Shown: positions 47,389-61,209, numbered from the stretch's first letter. The stretch is 64,000 bases of DNA from Corella eumyota (GCA_963082875.1 OY720098.1:3596001-3660000), one strand, 5' to 3'. A program made the numbers and translations. Notes: generated from the sequence alone by a model not told the origin.

Positions 47389-48704
47389 AGAACAGTATTA
47401 CAACAAAATAGCATAACAAATATATCAAATTAAGTTCATAAAAATGTAAAATTTATATAACTCATTTGTACCGATTTTGGAAATTTTTATATATGATGTT
47501 TAATAAGTTTTGTATATTTTTATTTTAGTCTTTATGTAGACATATTGACTGCCTATACTTTTACGTGTTCCTATGTTTAAGAATATGTAGTATATTGTGG
47601 ATAAAGTCATATAACCTCACTTTATTTTTTAAATGTATATAGTTTTTTTATGTTGATTTAAACTGCAGCAGTTTTTAATTTGCTACAAGCGCTGGCGTAT
47701 TTTTATTCCTAAACGCATTATTTTACTTAGAATAATATAATTTAAATTCTCTAAAATTAAATTAAAACAATTTTTGGGGATTTGTATTATTATAAATGTC
47801 ACGCTTGCTCAGTTTTGTACGACACAGGCAGTAAACACTTTTTTGCGTATAATACAAAGCCTTTTAATTTGAAAAATATACTTTCCAAATATATTGGAGA
47901 AATATCAATTTTAAAAAAAATGTAAATTTTGTTAGTCTAAAGGCAAAATAATGCGGTCACTTCCTTTATTTAAAAAGTAAATTCATTTTACAGCTTTATT
48001 CGCTTTCACCAAACAGTCCAGTAGTGTTGTAAACCTTGTTACACGAGCTGAAACACGTCATAACTGTTCGAAAACACGTCATAACTGTTTCGAAGAAGTC
48101 ATATCAGCTCAACATATGTGATAAAAATATAAAAACCTCTTTAAAGTAATATCAAAAAATTCTATTTTTGTATTTCTACCACCATTTGATTACAGCTTTA
48201 TCTACGGATGATTTTAAAAATAAGAAGAAGAAAATAACTAGATTTTAAATTAAATGTACATATTATGAATTTGTGTTTTTATTTTTTTTGTGCGTTTAAA
48301 TATCTTACGTTTAATTCGATATAAACCGCACTTTTATTTACTGTAGTTTAATGTCTTATTATTATATATATATATATATATATATATTGTGTATATTTTT
48401 TATTTTTGAAATTTAGTTTCACTTTTTTTGCTTGTTTTTTTTACCATTTAGAAGTGATTTGTATATTCCAACAAACAATTTTTTTTTTCGTTGGGGTAAA
48501 AAAAAAATTTTCGTTGGGGGTAAAAGTTGGATAAATTAAAAAAAAAAAGTAATTTTATATAGCGACAAAATTTATAGATTGTCATTGTTGCGTATAACTT
48601 ATGTAAACCCGTCATTGTTTGTAAAGTTACTTTTTAAAGAATCAATATTTAACTTGTGTGTTGTATACAAAAAGAATCAATATTTAACTTCCAACACACA
48701 GCAG
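47389..48704. repeat. Paralogue of the 35141-37560 spacer
   Basis: No gene is seen. 47389-47810 matches 35141-35570, and 47828-48025 is a shortened version of the 220-bp repeat. From about 48050 the ACTGTTCGAAAACACGTC motifs and the segment seen at 37365 follow. A TA dinucleotide run lies at about 48363-48388. The NDUFAF2-like gene is not present here. Confidence 0.6.
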
Positions 48705-48925
48705 GACAAAATAGAGTCATTTTCCTATGTCTGCCAGCATATGATCTTACGACGATGACGTCGTGCGTCACGTGACTCGCGAGCGTTGGGACTTTACCCT
48801 TTACTTTTAAATCCTGATATCTCAAAAACTACTTGACTATTTTAAAATAATGGTATCCTCGTGCAAGTTAGAAAAATTCCAACATAATTAAAAAAGAAAC
48901 TCCGCGACCGAACCATCTCTTTAAT
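48705..48925 (+). repeat. Dispersed repeat with GTCACGTGAC core
   Basis: Relative of 12130-12395: TATGTCTGCCAGCATATGAT, CGTCACGTGACT and the terminal CTCCGCGACCGAACCATCTC are visible. It lies just left of the second tandem duplication. Confidence 0.65.
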
Positions 48926-49478
48926 AAAACAGCCACAGAAGAGCAAAATAATTTATTATTTTTGTTTATATCTTTAATATTCAATACTTTCACATTTTTC
49001 CTTAATATGAAAAAGTATCTGTTTTTCGAACATTATTTAAGGAGCATTTTTTTATAATTTTAAAGCAATTCTCTGACCAACAAACTATTTGGAAAATATT
49101 TCTGTTTGGTGTAAAAGTTTAAAGAATGAAAGAAAGTTGTCCCATAAAAAATTATGTAACGACACTATATAATTGGGTTTGAGTAAAAAGCATATCGTCG
49201 TCGGGTTATCGTATAGTTCAGTGAAAAGTCAATTATTAACTTGAGCGTACTTAAATTAAAAAGTTTTTTCACTTACACGCGCTGAAGTTTTTGTTCAAAC
49301 AAACCTTCTTTGGCAAAGGCATCAACTTTGTGAAACATATTGTTTCAGATCAAAATAAGTTTAAGAATGATTATACTATATTTAAACTTTCTTTTCATTC
49401 TCGGTTGTTGAAAAAGTAATGCAATGTTGTTAATTTAGATTTATTTATTCTGATTGTGAAACTGTTTTACAATTGACA

Positions 49479-49528
49479 CGCGAAATTCGCGACTGTCGCT
49501 TCTAGAGCGACTCTCGGGGAATCCCCGA
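49479..49528. repeat. Cluster of three GC-rich palindromes (D1)
   Basis: CGCGAAATTCGCG at 49479-49491, GTCGCTTCTAGAGCGAC at 49495-49511 and TCGGGGAATCCCCGA at 49514-49528 follow one another within 50 bp. A repeat of the cluster lies at 56818-56867. They stand out sharply from the AT-rich surroundings. Confidence 0.8.
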
Positions 49529-50034
49529 CATAATAGAAGAAACGTAAAATTTTGCGTTGCGCGCGTTTTTTAGAAAGACTACCGTTTCTTCAGATTTTTT
49601 TTTGGAAATCCCTTTTTTTATTTATTTTATTACGAGTTTATAATTGTTAATTTTTTTAAAATTTTCTTAAGCACATACCGTTTGAATACATGTTTAATTA
49701 AGTATTTTAGTAAAAAGTATACATTTTGTACTTGTAATATATTGTCTTTGTGGTAATAGAGGTTTGTATGTTCTTTATTTTTCTTATTTAATTTTCTTTT
49801 CATTCTCTTTTTGTCTACATTTTATTTGTAACAATTTATGCTTCTGAAATTGATTATTAAATTTCATTGAATAACAGATTTTGGAATTTCATACTTTTTT
49901 ATGCTTATAAATTTAAGAAACATTTAACGACTTTTGCACGCGTTTTTTAAATAACAACATTTAATAAAAGTAAGGTTATAGTTTTAAAAGATTTTTTTTG
50001 CTAAAATAAACATTTAAAAACTCACATTTTTAAA

Positions 50035-50225
50035 GAGATGGTTCGGTCGCAGAGTTTTTTTTTAATTATGTTGGAAATTTTCCAACTTGCACGAGGATAC
50101 CTATCGGGATTTGCAGTTCCAATATTGTAAATAGGGAAAGTCACGTGACGCACAATTTCATCGTCGTAAGTTCATACGCTGGCAGACATAGAAAAATATT
50201 CTTTTTTGCCCTTTCTGAGCCGTTC
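50035..50225 (-). repeat. Dispersed repeat with GTCACGTGAC core, reversed (D1)
   Basis: Reverse-strand copy: GATGGTTCGGTCGCAGAG at its left, AGTCACGTGACGCAC in the middle, ATACGCTGGCAGACATAG at the right. It is repeated at 57521-57711. Confidence 0.65.
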
Positions 50226-50575
50226 GTTGTACCTTTTTTAAAATTTTTTTTGCTAAATATTTTTTTTAATAAAATATATTTTAATAAGGATAAATATTTT
50301 TTTACAAATATAATGTTTACAACTTGGTTACTATTTTGTTAGTTTTGTAGAATGGTGGCATAAAAGACGACATTTAAACTTAATTAAACAGACGTAGAAG
50401 AACAAAATCATTTATTATATTCGTTTAATAAATAAAAGAATTCATGCGCTGATTTTTAAAATAAGCGTGATTGTTTAATTTAAACAGAAGTAATGTTTTA
50501 ATTAATTATTGATTAACAAATACAATATCGCCAGTGTACAAAATTTTTATCTCGTGATGTCACAAGGGGCGACAT

Positions 50576-51330
50576 TACGAAACTTATTAAGATAACGATC
50601 TCGTTAGTTTTACGTCATTAGCGAGCGAAAACGTCACAAACGTCACAAATGCTTAAAAATATCTTAATATTGGTATTTAAATTTATTAACTAATCTATCG
50701 GTCATAAGGGATTTAATTTATCTTTTGATAAACCTAATGAATGTAAAGGTTTTGGTGACCATGCCATAAAATAATTAAAATCTTCATGTAAACATTAATA
50801 CTTTTGACATTAAATCATTAAATTGATTCTGTCATTTTTTCCCGTCGCATTGTTGTAATATTAATTGTATATTGTATTCATTATTTACTTTTATCAATGC
50901 GCGAAAAACCAAAATAAAAAAAAATAAAAAGAAGTAAAACATGTATTTTAAAATAGTTTATATTAACAAGGTGCAAATGTATGTGTGGACTATAATATCA
51001 ACAAATGGTTTCCTCTTTCAGCGTTGCTTTCTAGTACAATTTTTTTATAAGTTGTTAAAAACAAAATATTTTATTTGTTTAAGTGAAAACAAGTGTATAA
51101 ACACCTATATTTTGTTTTGTCAAGTAATGCGTTCTTGAACATCATTCTTACCATAAAATATAACAATCGTACGGGTTTTTACCGTCATTATGAAAACGAC
51201 AGTATAAAAGAACCCCTGTGGATATGATGTAATATTTAGTTAAGAGCGAGATAGCTATAGCTAAATTTTGACGAATCAGCGAGATCGTTAAATTTAACTT
51301 AACGAGTTTTGGTATGGAAATAATGCCACC
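50576..51330. mobile_element. Non-autonomous TIR element, copy 2 (D1)
   Basis: Same ends as 39777-40702 but about 170 bp shorter, mainly through loss of the stretch after the left end. It carries the same 65-codon frame without a known domain. Confidence 0.6.
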
Positions 51331-53723
51331 AAAGGTATTGTTCTAATCCTTTTTATTAATTACAAGCGATTTTTTAATAACTAAGTTTGGTAAAACTGCC
51401 TTTGGTTCTTAATAGATTTTCTTCTGCCAAAATAAACATTCAAAATATTCATATTTTAATGCCAAAACTAATAACCTAAAATGTATTTTAAAGTTTGTGT
51501 GTAAATTCACATTTTGTGAGAACCCAACGGAAACATGGGCACAGTTAATCGAAAAAGTAATTTTGTTAATATAATTTTGTACAATTATAGTAATGGCAAC
51601 TATTTCGTTAGTTTCGTAGAATTATAAAGGTTATTGTTTATAGGTATGGAAAAACAACGGTTGAATTCAATAAAACAGCCGTGGTAAAACAAAATCTTAA
51701 AGTACAGTCGTTGGTGTAAAATAATGTTTTATGGATTTTAAATAGAAAAATCGCATGTTGAAATTTATGTGATATTATTTGAACTCCTTCAAACATTTAT
51801 TCGTTTTCATTCGTCGTTAATTATTAAAGTTAAAAATTTTTTTCTTAGCCAAACTGTAACTAAGCCAATAGCTTTATAACACAGGTACACACAATACGTA
51901 AGGGAACAGAAAAAAATCACGAGCTGAAACACGTCATAACTGTTCGAAAACACGTCATAACTGTTTCGAAGTCATATCAGCTCAACATATGTAATAAAAA
52001 TATAAAAACTTCTTTAAAGTAATATCAAAAAATTCTATTTTTGTATTTCTACCACCATTTGATTACAGCTTTATCCACGGATGATTTAAAAAATAAGAAG
52101 AAGAAAATAACTAGATTTTAAATTAAATGTACATATCATGAATTCGTGTTTTTGTATTTTTTTGTGTGTTTAAATATATTACGTTTAATTCGATATAAAC
52201 CGCACTTTTATTTACTGTAGTTTAATGTCTTATTAATTATATATATATTATGTGTTTATTTTTTATTTTTATAATTTAGTTTCACTTTTTTTGCTTGTTT
52301 TTTTTTCACCATTTAAAAGTGATTTGTATATTTATGAAACCAGCAAACAATTTGAAAATTTTCGTTGGGAGTAAAAGTTGAAATCAAAACAAAATAATTT
52401 TATAAAGCAACAAAATATATAGATTGTCATTGTTGCGTATAACTTATGTAAAATGATTATAAATGGTATATAAATGGTACTGTTTAAAGAATTATTTTTG
52501 AATAAAAATGGTACTGTTTAAAGAATCAATATTTAACTTGCGAGTTAGTAAACAAAAAGCCCATGTAACGAAGTGGTGTTCGCGTCTGGTGGAAAAAAAA
52601 TGTTACAATCAGTACACACATCGCAAAGAGAGTACTGACTTCGCGATTTGTGTACTGATTGTAATAAATTGTTCCGCGTTGCCCTTGTGGGCCACCGTAG
52701 TAAACACTGCAACATGTAATAATATTTTCAGTTTTATTTACTGCAACATGTAATATATTTTATAACATGTAATAATATTTTCTATTTTGAACTTTGGCTT
52801 GATGAGATCATATATCGCTTGTGTTTACACAGGACACAAAATGTATTGACTTTGCCTGTAAGTAAACTAGTACTAGTACTTAATTCTGAAATGTGAAGTT
52901 ATATACGTTTACAAACTTATATTATTAAAAAATACATTAACATAGATTAATTACGGGAATATTTTTTACTAAATACCTACATTAACATATATTTTGACTG
53001 TGAATGCACCCAAAAAAATAAAATACTATAAATTTTTAAGATTTACTAAAATAAATGCATAAAAGTTATTTTTAAAGAAAAATATAAAAAATTATTTAAT
53101 ATAAGAAAAGTTTATAAGCGCAACCCGTTCGCGTCTGGTGTAAACACTCGCTCACGCGCAAAGCGCATTCCCAAATTTCGCGTTGCGCGCTTCGCGTCCT
53201 GTGTAAACCGGCCTTAATTACGACGCTATTGCTTACCGTTTTTTTAGAAAGACTACCGTTTCTTCAGATTTTTTTTTAGGAAATCCCTTTTTTTATTTAT
53301 TTTATTACGAGTTTATAATTGTTAATTTTTTTTTAATTTTCTTGAGCACATACCGTTTGAATACATGTTTAATTAAGTATTTTAGTAAAAAGTATACATT
53401 TTGTACTTGTAATATATTGTCTTTGTGGTAATAGAGGTTTGTATTTTCTCTATTTTTCTTACTTAATTTTCTTTTCATCCTTTTTTTGTCTACATTTTAT
53501 TTCCAACAATTTATGCTCTTGAAATTAGTTAATAAATTCTACTGAATAACAAATCCAATTTTTAGAATTTTAATCGGACCTAATTTTCGGAACTTCTTTC
53601 TTTTTGATGCTTATAAATTTAAGAAACATTTAACGAACCTTGCGAGCGTTGTTTAAATAACAACATTTAATAAAAGTAAGCTTATAGAAACATTTAATAA
53701 AAGTAAGCTTATATGAAGCTGTG
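51331..53723. other. D1 interior, no gene seen
   Basis: AT-rich mosaic. A strong hairpin lies at 52603-52664: 22-base arms TTACAATCAGTACACACATC+GC and its near-complement, one mismatch, 18-base loop. The D2 copy is at 60089-60150. GC-rich words such as ACGCGCAAAGCGC and TTGCGCGCTTCGCG cluster at 53125-53210. Nothing coding was recognised. Confidence 0.6.
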
Positions 53724-54440
53724 AACGGAAAATGAAGAAACCGGAAAATGAAGGAACGGAAAATGAAGGAACCGAAAAATGAAGGAACGGAAAATGAAGG
53801 AACGGAAAATGAAGGAACCGGAAAATGAAGGAACGGAAAATGAAGAAACCGGAAAATGAAGGAACGAAAAATGAAGGAACCGGAAAATGAAGGAACCGGA
53901 AAATGAAGGAACGGAAAATGAAGGAACCGAAAAATGAAGGAACGGAAAATGAAGGAACGGAAAATGAAGGAACCGGAAAATGAAGGAACGGAAATTGAAG
54001 GAGAGTGAAAAAAGGAGAGGCGAAATCTTAAAAAAATAAAACGCGGAAATTCCGTTGACTGTTTATTTGTATTTAAGTCAATATTATTTTAGAAATAAAC
54101 GGGCATTTTATAGAAGAGGGTTGGGGTATGCTGGGGTAATAAAAGTTAACTTATTATCGCTCATCAGTTCTTGAATAAATGACAGTAATCCTAAATAAAC
54201 AGTCAATGGTATTTCCGCGTTTTAGTATTTAAGATTCCGCCCTCTCCTTTTTTGCTTTCCTTCATTTTCCGGTTCCTTCATTTTCCGTTTCCTTCATTTT
54301 CCGTTCCTTCATTTTCCGGTTCCTTCATTTTCCGTTCCTTCATTTTCCGGTTCCTTCATTTTCCGTTCCTTCATTTTCCGGTTCCTGCATTTTCCGTTCC
54401 TTCATTTTCCGTTCCTTCAATTTCCATTCCCTCATTTTCA
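53724..54440. mobile_element. Foldback element with tandem-repeat arms (D1)
   Basis: The left arm (53724-54000) is a run of 15/16-base units, GGAACGGAAAATGAA and GGAACCGGAAAATGAA. The right arm (54257-54440) is the reverse complement of the same units. Between them, 54001-54072 and 54191-54258 are also inverted copies, sharing AAAAAAGGAGAGG, AAAACGCGGAAAT and TGACTGTTTATTT. The middle loop (about 120 bp) has no frame. This is the architecture of foldback transposons. A second copy lies at 61210-61833. Confidence 0.8.
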
Positions 54441-56259
54441 GTCGACCCGCTGAAACACGTCATAACTGTTCGAAAACACGTCATAACTGTTTCGAAGTCA
54501 TATCAGCTCGAAATATGTGATAAAAATATAAAAACTTCTTTAAAGTAATATCAAAAAATTCTATTTTTGTATTTCTACCACCATTTGATTACAGCTTTAT
54601 CCACGGATGATTTTAAAAATAAGAAGAAGGAATAACTAGATTTTAAATTAAATGTACATATTATGAATTTGTGTTTTTGTTTTTTTGTGCGTTTAAATAT
54701 ATTACGTTTAATTCGATATAAACCGCACTTTTATTTACTGTAGTTTATTGTCTTATTAATTATATATATATAATGTGTATATTTTTTATTTTTGAAATTT
54801 AGTTTCACTTTTTTTGCTTGTTTTTTTTACCATTTAGAAGTGATTTGTATATTTATGAAACCAACAAACAATTTGAAAAATTTTCGTTGGGGCAAAAGTT
54901 GATGAATTAAAAAAAAATAATTTTACAAAGCAATAATAGTTATATATTGTCATCAGTCATTGTTTGTAAAGTTACTGTTCAAAGAAACAATATTAAACTT
55001 GCGAGTTAGTATATTAGTGTAAACACTCGCCTACGCGCAAAGCGAGTTGTGTAAACCTAGCTTTGTCTTCGTTGTTTCTTTCAAAAAATCGCTATAGCGA
55101 TTAAGCGAGCTAAAAAGCCAAAACGGAGCTAGCTTAAACGCCCATGTAAAAAGGCTTAACGACACGAAATAAAAACTTGTTTGGACACGTATTTTGACAA
55201 AGATTTAACTTTGTGGAGGATATAAAACATATTGTTTTATATCATAAAACATATTGTTTTATATCAAATAAGTTTAAGAATGATTATACAATACTTAAAC
55301 TTTCTTTTTATTCTCGGTTGTTGAAAAAGTAATAAAATGTTGTTAATTTAAGTTTATTTATTCTGATTGTAAAACTACTTTTATAAATTCGGACGTCTTG
55401 TATTTTGAAAGCGCGCTATAAAATATAATAATATTTTCAGTCCTCTATTTTGAAATCTTGGCTTGATGAGATCATTCAATATGCACAGGACGTATACACA
55501 GGACGCAATTCAATATGCACAGGACGTATACAAACTTGTGTATACACAGGACGCAAAATGTATTGACTTTGCCTGCATTTAAAACAGGGAAAAACCCAAT
55601 TCCATCTTTCTTTACATTACCGTATTCGCACGAGTAAATAACCGTTAATAGATATACCAGGCTTAACTTTTTTTATTCATTTAAATACAATTTTATAATA
55701 ATTAGTAAATTTTAATTTTTTTAAGCACATACCGTCTAGAAAGATATATGTTTAATGAAGTATTTTACTAAAAAATACATACTATAAATAACACTAGTTT
55801 AATGTATTTTTGGTTATAGAACACTGTATATATAATTTTTATATAATTTAGTTTCCTTCTTCACGCATACGATTGGTTATAGAATCTCACCGTACATTGG
55901 ATCCTATTTTTTTCTTTTTAGGATGGGTTTCAATGTCTTAAAACATCAAGTATATTTGAGTTACTTAGCAAGTGTTTTTTCAAGTAACAACATTTAGTAA
56001 AACTAGTCCTTATTATTAAAAATCTTTTTAAACAAAACTTACATTTAAAAAAAAAACACTTTGATGCCAAAATTATTAACTCAAAAAGTATTTTAAATGT
56101 TGTGGATAAATTTATTTATTTTTTTAATCCAACAGGGACATGAACATAGTTAATTAAATAAATAATTTATGATAGTTACAGCTTAACTTTTATTTGGTAA
56201 ATTTTGTAGAATTTTTAAAAGCTTTTGTTAAAAGTCAGTCATGACAACGACATTTAAAC
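54441..56259. other. D1 right part, no gene seen
   Basis: Begins with the ACTGTTCGAAAACACGTC motifs and the segment also found at 37365 and 51965. It then passes through sequence related to 37740-38560. At 55490-55560 a CACAGGACG-containing phrase (GTATACACAGGACGCAA and variants) is repeated four times. No gene. Confidence 0.55.
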
Positions 56260-56817
56260 TTAATAAAACAGCCACAGAAGAGCAAAATAATTTATTATTT
56301 TTGTTTATATCTTTAATATTCAATACTTTCACATTTTTCCTTAATATGAAAAAGTATCTGTTTTTCGAACATTATTTAAGGAGCATTTTTTTATAATTTT
56401 AAACCAATTCTCTGACCAACAAACTATTTGGAAAATATTTCTGTTTGGTGTAAAAGTTTAAAGAATGAAAGAAAGTTGTCCCATAAAAAATTATGTAACG
56501 ACACTATATAATTGGGTTTGAGTAAAAAGCATATCGTCGTCGGGTTATCGTATAGTTCAGTGAAAAGTCAATTATTAACTTGAGCGTACTTAAATTAAAA
56601 AGTTTTTTCACTTACACGCGCTGAAGTTTTTGTTCAAACAAACCTTCTTTGGCAAAGGCATCAACTTTGTGAAACATATTGTTTCAGATCAAAATAAGTT
56701 TAAGAATGATTATACTATATTTAAACTTTCTTTTCATTCTCGGTTGTTGAAAAAGTAATGCAATGTTGTTAATTTAGATTTATTTATTCTGATTGTGAAA
56801 CTGTTTTACAATTGACA

Positions 56818-56867
56818 CGCGAAATTCGCGACTGTCGCTTCTAGAGCGACTCTCGGGGAATCCCCGA
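56818..56867. repeat. Cluster of three GC-rich palindromes (D2)
   Basis: Same three palindromes as at 49479-49528, at 56818-56830, 56834-56850 and 56853-56867. Confidence 0.8.
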
Positions 56868-57520
56868 CATAATAGAAGAAACGTAAAATTTTGCGTTGCG
56901 CGCGGAGCACGCGGTTGGTTTAAAAACGGTCCTTTACCCTTGTGTTCTTTCCCTTTGATAGTAAAGCAGTGTTTCCCTCAGAAATTACGACGCTATTGCT
57001 TACCGTTTCTTCAAAAAGGCTACCGTTTCTTCAGATGTTTATTGCTCACCGTTTTTTAGAAAGACTACCGTTTCTTCAGATTTTTTTTTGGAAATCCCTT
57101 TTTTTATTTATTTTATTACGAGTTTATAATTGTTAATTTTTTTAAAATTTTCTTAAGCACATACCGTTTGAATACATGTTTAATTAAGTATTTTAGTAAA
57201 AAGTATACATTTTGTACTTGTAATATATTGTCTTTGTGGTAATAGAGGTTTGTATGTTCTTTATTTTTCTTATTTAATTTTCTTTTCATTCTCTTTTTGT
57301 CTACATTTTATTTGTAACAATTTATGCTTCTGAAATTGATTATTAAATTTCATTGAATAACAGATTTTGAAATTTCATACTTTTTTATGCTTATAAATTT
57401 AAGAAACATTTAACGACTTTTGCACGCGTTTTTTAAATAACAACATTTAATAAAAGTAAGGTTATAGTTTTAAAAGATTTTTTTTGCTAAAATAAACATT
57501 TAAAAACTCACATTTTTAAA

Positions 57521-57711
57521 GAGATGGTTCGGTCGCAGAGTTTTTTTTTAATTATGTTGGAAATTTTCCAACTTGCACGAGGATACCTATCGGGATTTGC
57601 AGTTCCAATATTGTAAATAGGGAAAGTCACGTGACGCACAATTTCATCGTCGTAAGTTCATACGCTGGCAGACATAGAAAAATATTCTTTTTTGCCCTTT
57701 CTGAGCCGTTC
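57521..57711 (-). repeat. Dispersed repeat with GTCACGTGAC core, reversed (D2)
   Basis: D2 version of 50035-50225, unchanged by eye. Confidence 0.65.
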
Positions 57712-58061
57712 GTTGTACCTTTTTTAAAATTTTTTTTGCTAAATATTTTTTTTAATAAAATATATTTTAATAAGGATAAATATTTTTTTACAAATATAAT
57801 GTTTACAACTTGGTTACTATTTTGTTAGTTTTGTAGAATGGTGGCATAAAAGACGACATTTAAACTTAATTAAACAGACGTAGAAGAACAAAATCATTTA
57901 TTATATTCGTTTAATAAATAAAAGAATTCATGCGCTGATTTTTAAAATAAGCGTGATTGTTTAATTTAAACAGAAGTAATGTTTTAATTAATTATTGATT
58001 AACAAATACAATATCGCCAGTGTACAAAATTTTTATCTCGTGATGTCACAAGGGGCGACAT

Positions 58062-58816
58062 TACGAAACTTATTAAGATAACGATCTCGTTAGTTTTACG
58101 TCATTAGCGAGCGAAAACGTCACAAACGTCACAAATGCTTAAAAATATCTTAATATTGGTATTTAAATTTATTAACTAATCTATCGGTCATAAGGGATTT
58201 AATTTATCTTTTGATAAACCTAATGAATGTAAAGGTTTTGGTGACCATGCCATAAAATAATTAAAATCTTCATGTAAACATTAATACTTTTGACATTAAA
58301 TCATTAAATTGATTCTGTCATTTTTTCCCGTCGCATTGTTGTAATATTAATTGTATATTGTATTCATTATTTACTTTTATCAATGCGCGAAAAACCAAAA
58401 TAAAAAAAAATAAAAAGAAGTAAAACATGTATTTTAAAATAGTTTATATTAACAAGGTGCAAATGTATGTGTGGACTATAATATCAACAAATGGTTTCCT
58501 CTTTCAGCGTTGCTTTCTAGTACAATTTTTTTATAAGTTGTTAAAAACAAAATATTTTATTTGTTTAAGTGAAAACAAGTGTATAAACACCTATATTTTG
58601 TTTTGTCAAGTAATGCGTTCTTGAACATCATTCTTACCATAAAATATAACAATCGTACGGGTTTTTACCGTCATTATGAAAACGACAGTATAAAAGAACC
58701 CCTGTGGATATGATGTAATATTTAGTTAAGAGCGAGATAGCTATAGCTAAATTTTGACGAATCAGCGAGATCGTTAAATTTAACTTAACGAGTTTTGGTA
58801 TGGAAATAATGCCACC
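58062..58816. mobile_element. Non-autonomous TIR element, copy 3 (D2)
   Basis: D2 version of 50576-51330, same inverted ends and same internal frame. Confidence 0.6.
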
Positions 58817-61209
58817 AAAGGTATTGTTCTAATCCTTTTTATTAATTACAAGCGATTTTTTAATAACTAAGTTTGGTAAAACTGCCTTTGGTTCTTAATA
58901 GATTTTCTTCTGCCAAAATAAACATTCAAAATATTCATATTTTAATGCCAAAACTAATAACCTAAAATGTATTTTAAAGTTTGTGTGTAAATTCACATTT
59001 TGTGAGAACCCAACGGAAACATGGGCACAGTTAATCGAAAAAGTAATTTTGTTAATATAATTTTGTACAATTATAGTAATGGCAACTATTTCGTTAGTTT
59101 CGTAGAATTATAAAGGTTATTGTTTATAGGTATGGAAAAACAACGGTTGAATTCAATAAAACAGCCGTGGTAAAACAAAATCTTAAAGTACAGTCGTTGG
59201 TGTAAAATAATGTTTTATGGATTTTAAATAGAAAAATCGCATGTTGAAATTTATGTGATATTATTTGAACTCCTTCAAACATTTATTCGTTTTCATTCGT
59301 CGTTAATTATTAAAGTTAAAAATTTTTTTCTTAGCCAAACTGTAACTAAGCCAATAGCTTTATAACACAGGTACACACAATACGTAAGGGAACAGAAAAA
59401 AATCACGAGCTGAAACACGTCATAACTGTTCGAAAACACGTCATAACTGTTTCGAAGTCATATCAGCTCAACATATGTAATAAAAATATAAAAACTTCTT
59501 TAAAGTAATATCAAAAAATTCTATTTTTGTATTTCTACCACCATTTGATTACAGCTTTATCCACGGATGATTTAAAAAATAAGAAGAAGAAAATAACTAG
59601 ATTTTAAATTAAATGTACATATCATGAATTCGTGTTTTTGTATTTTTTTGTGTGTTTAAATATATTACGTTTAATTCGATATAAACCGCACTTTTATTTA
59701 CTGTAGTTTAATGTCTTATTAATTATATATATATTATGTGTTTATTTTTTATTTTTATAATTTAGTTTCACTTTTTTTGCTTGTTTTTTTTTCACCATTT
59801 AAAAGTGATTTGTATATTTATGAAACCAGCAAACAATTTGAAAATTTTCGTTGGGAGTAAAAGTTGAAATCAAAACAAAATAATTTTATAAAGCAACAAA
59901 ATATATAGATTGTCATTGTTGCGTATAACTTATGTAAAATGATTATAAATGGTATATAAATGGTACTGTTTAAAGAATTATTTTTGAATAAAAATGGTAC
60001 TGTTTAAAGAATCAATATTTAACTTGCGAGTTAGTAAACAAAAAGCCCATGTAACGAAGTGGTGTTCGCGTCTGGTGGAAAAAAAATGTTACAATCAGTA
60101 CACACATCGCAAAGAGAGTACTGACTTCGCGATTTGTGTACTGATTGTAATAAATTGTTCCGCGTTGCCCTTGTGGGCCACCGTAGTAAACACTGCAACA
60201 TGTAATAATATTTTCAGTTTTATTTACTGCAACATGTAATATATTTTATAACATGTAATAATATTTTCTATTTTGAACTTTGGCTTGATGAGATCATATA
60301 TCGCTTGTGTTTACACAGGACACAAAATGTATTGACTTTGCCTGTAAGTAAACTAGTACTAGTACTTAATTCTGAAATGTGAAGTTATATACGTTTACAA
60401 ACTTATATTATTAAAAAATACATTAACATAGATTAATTACGGGAATATTTTTTACTAAATACCTACATTAACATATATTTTGACTGTGAATGCACCCAAA
60501 AAAATAAAATACTATAAATTTTTAAAATTTACTAAAATAAATGCATAAAAGTTATTTTTAAAGAAAAATATAAAAAATTATTTAATATAAGAAAAGTTTA
60601 TAAGCGCAACCCGTTCGCGTCTGGTGTAAACACTCGCTCACGCGCAAAGCGCATTCCCAAATTTCGCGTTGCGCGCTTCGCGTCCTGTGTAAACCGGCCT
60701 TAATTACGACGCTATTGCTTACCGTTTTTTTAGAAAGACTACCGTTTCTTCAGATTTTTTTTTAGGAAATCCCTTTTTTTATTTATTTTATTACGAGTTT
60801 ATAATTGTTAATTTTTTTTTAATTTTCTTGAGCACATACCGTTTGAATACATGTTTAATTAAGTATTTTAGTAAAAAGTATACATTTTGTACTTGTAATA
60901 TATTGTCTTTGTGGTAATAGAGGTTTGTATTTTCTCTATTTTTCTTACTTAATTTTCTTTTCATCCTTTTTTTGTCTACATTTTATTTCCAACAATTTAT
61001 GCTCTTGAAATTAGTTAATAAATTCTACTGAATAACAAATCCAATTTTTAGAATTTTAATCGGACCTAATTTTCGGAACTTCTTTCTTTTTGATGCTTAT
61101 AAATTTAAGAAACATTTAACGAACCTTGCGAGCGTTGTTTAAATAACAACATTTAATAAAAGTAAGCTTATAGAAACATTTAATAAAAGTAAGCTTATAT
61201 GAAGCTGTG

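Larger units (their letters stand above)
48921..56259. repeat. Second tandem duplication, unit D1
   Basis: Starts at TTAATAAAACAGCCACAG and is followed directly by a near-identical copy. The offset between copies is 7339 bp at the left edge and 7486 bp after 147 bp present only in D2 (about 56906-57052). It falls back to 7393 after the foldback element. No coding gene was recognised. The unit holds a palindrome cluster, the dispersed repeat, a TIR element, hairpins and a foldback element. Confidence 0.9.

Noticed and set aside
52508-52753. 81-residue frame repeated at 59994
   Set aside because: Covers the hairpin at 52603 and repeats only through the D1/D2 duplication; no recognisable domain.
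54252-54548. 98-residue frame with FPF/SVPSFS repeats (also at 61645)
   Set aside because: It is the translation of the tandem-repeat arm of the foldback element.
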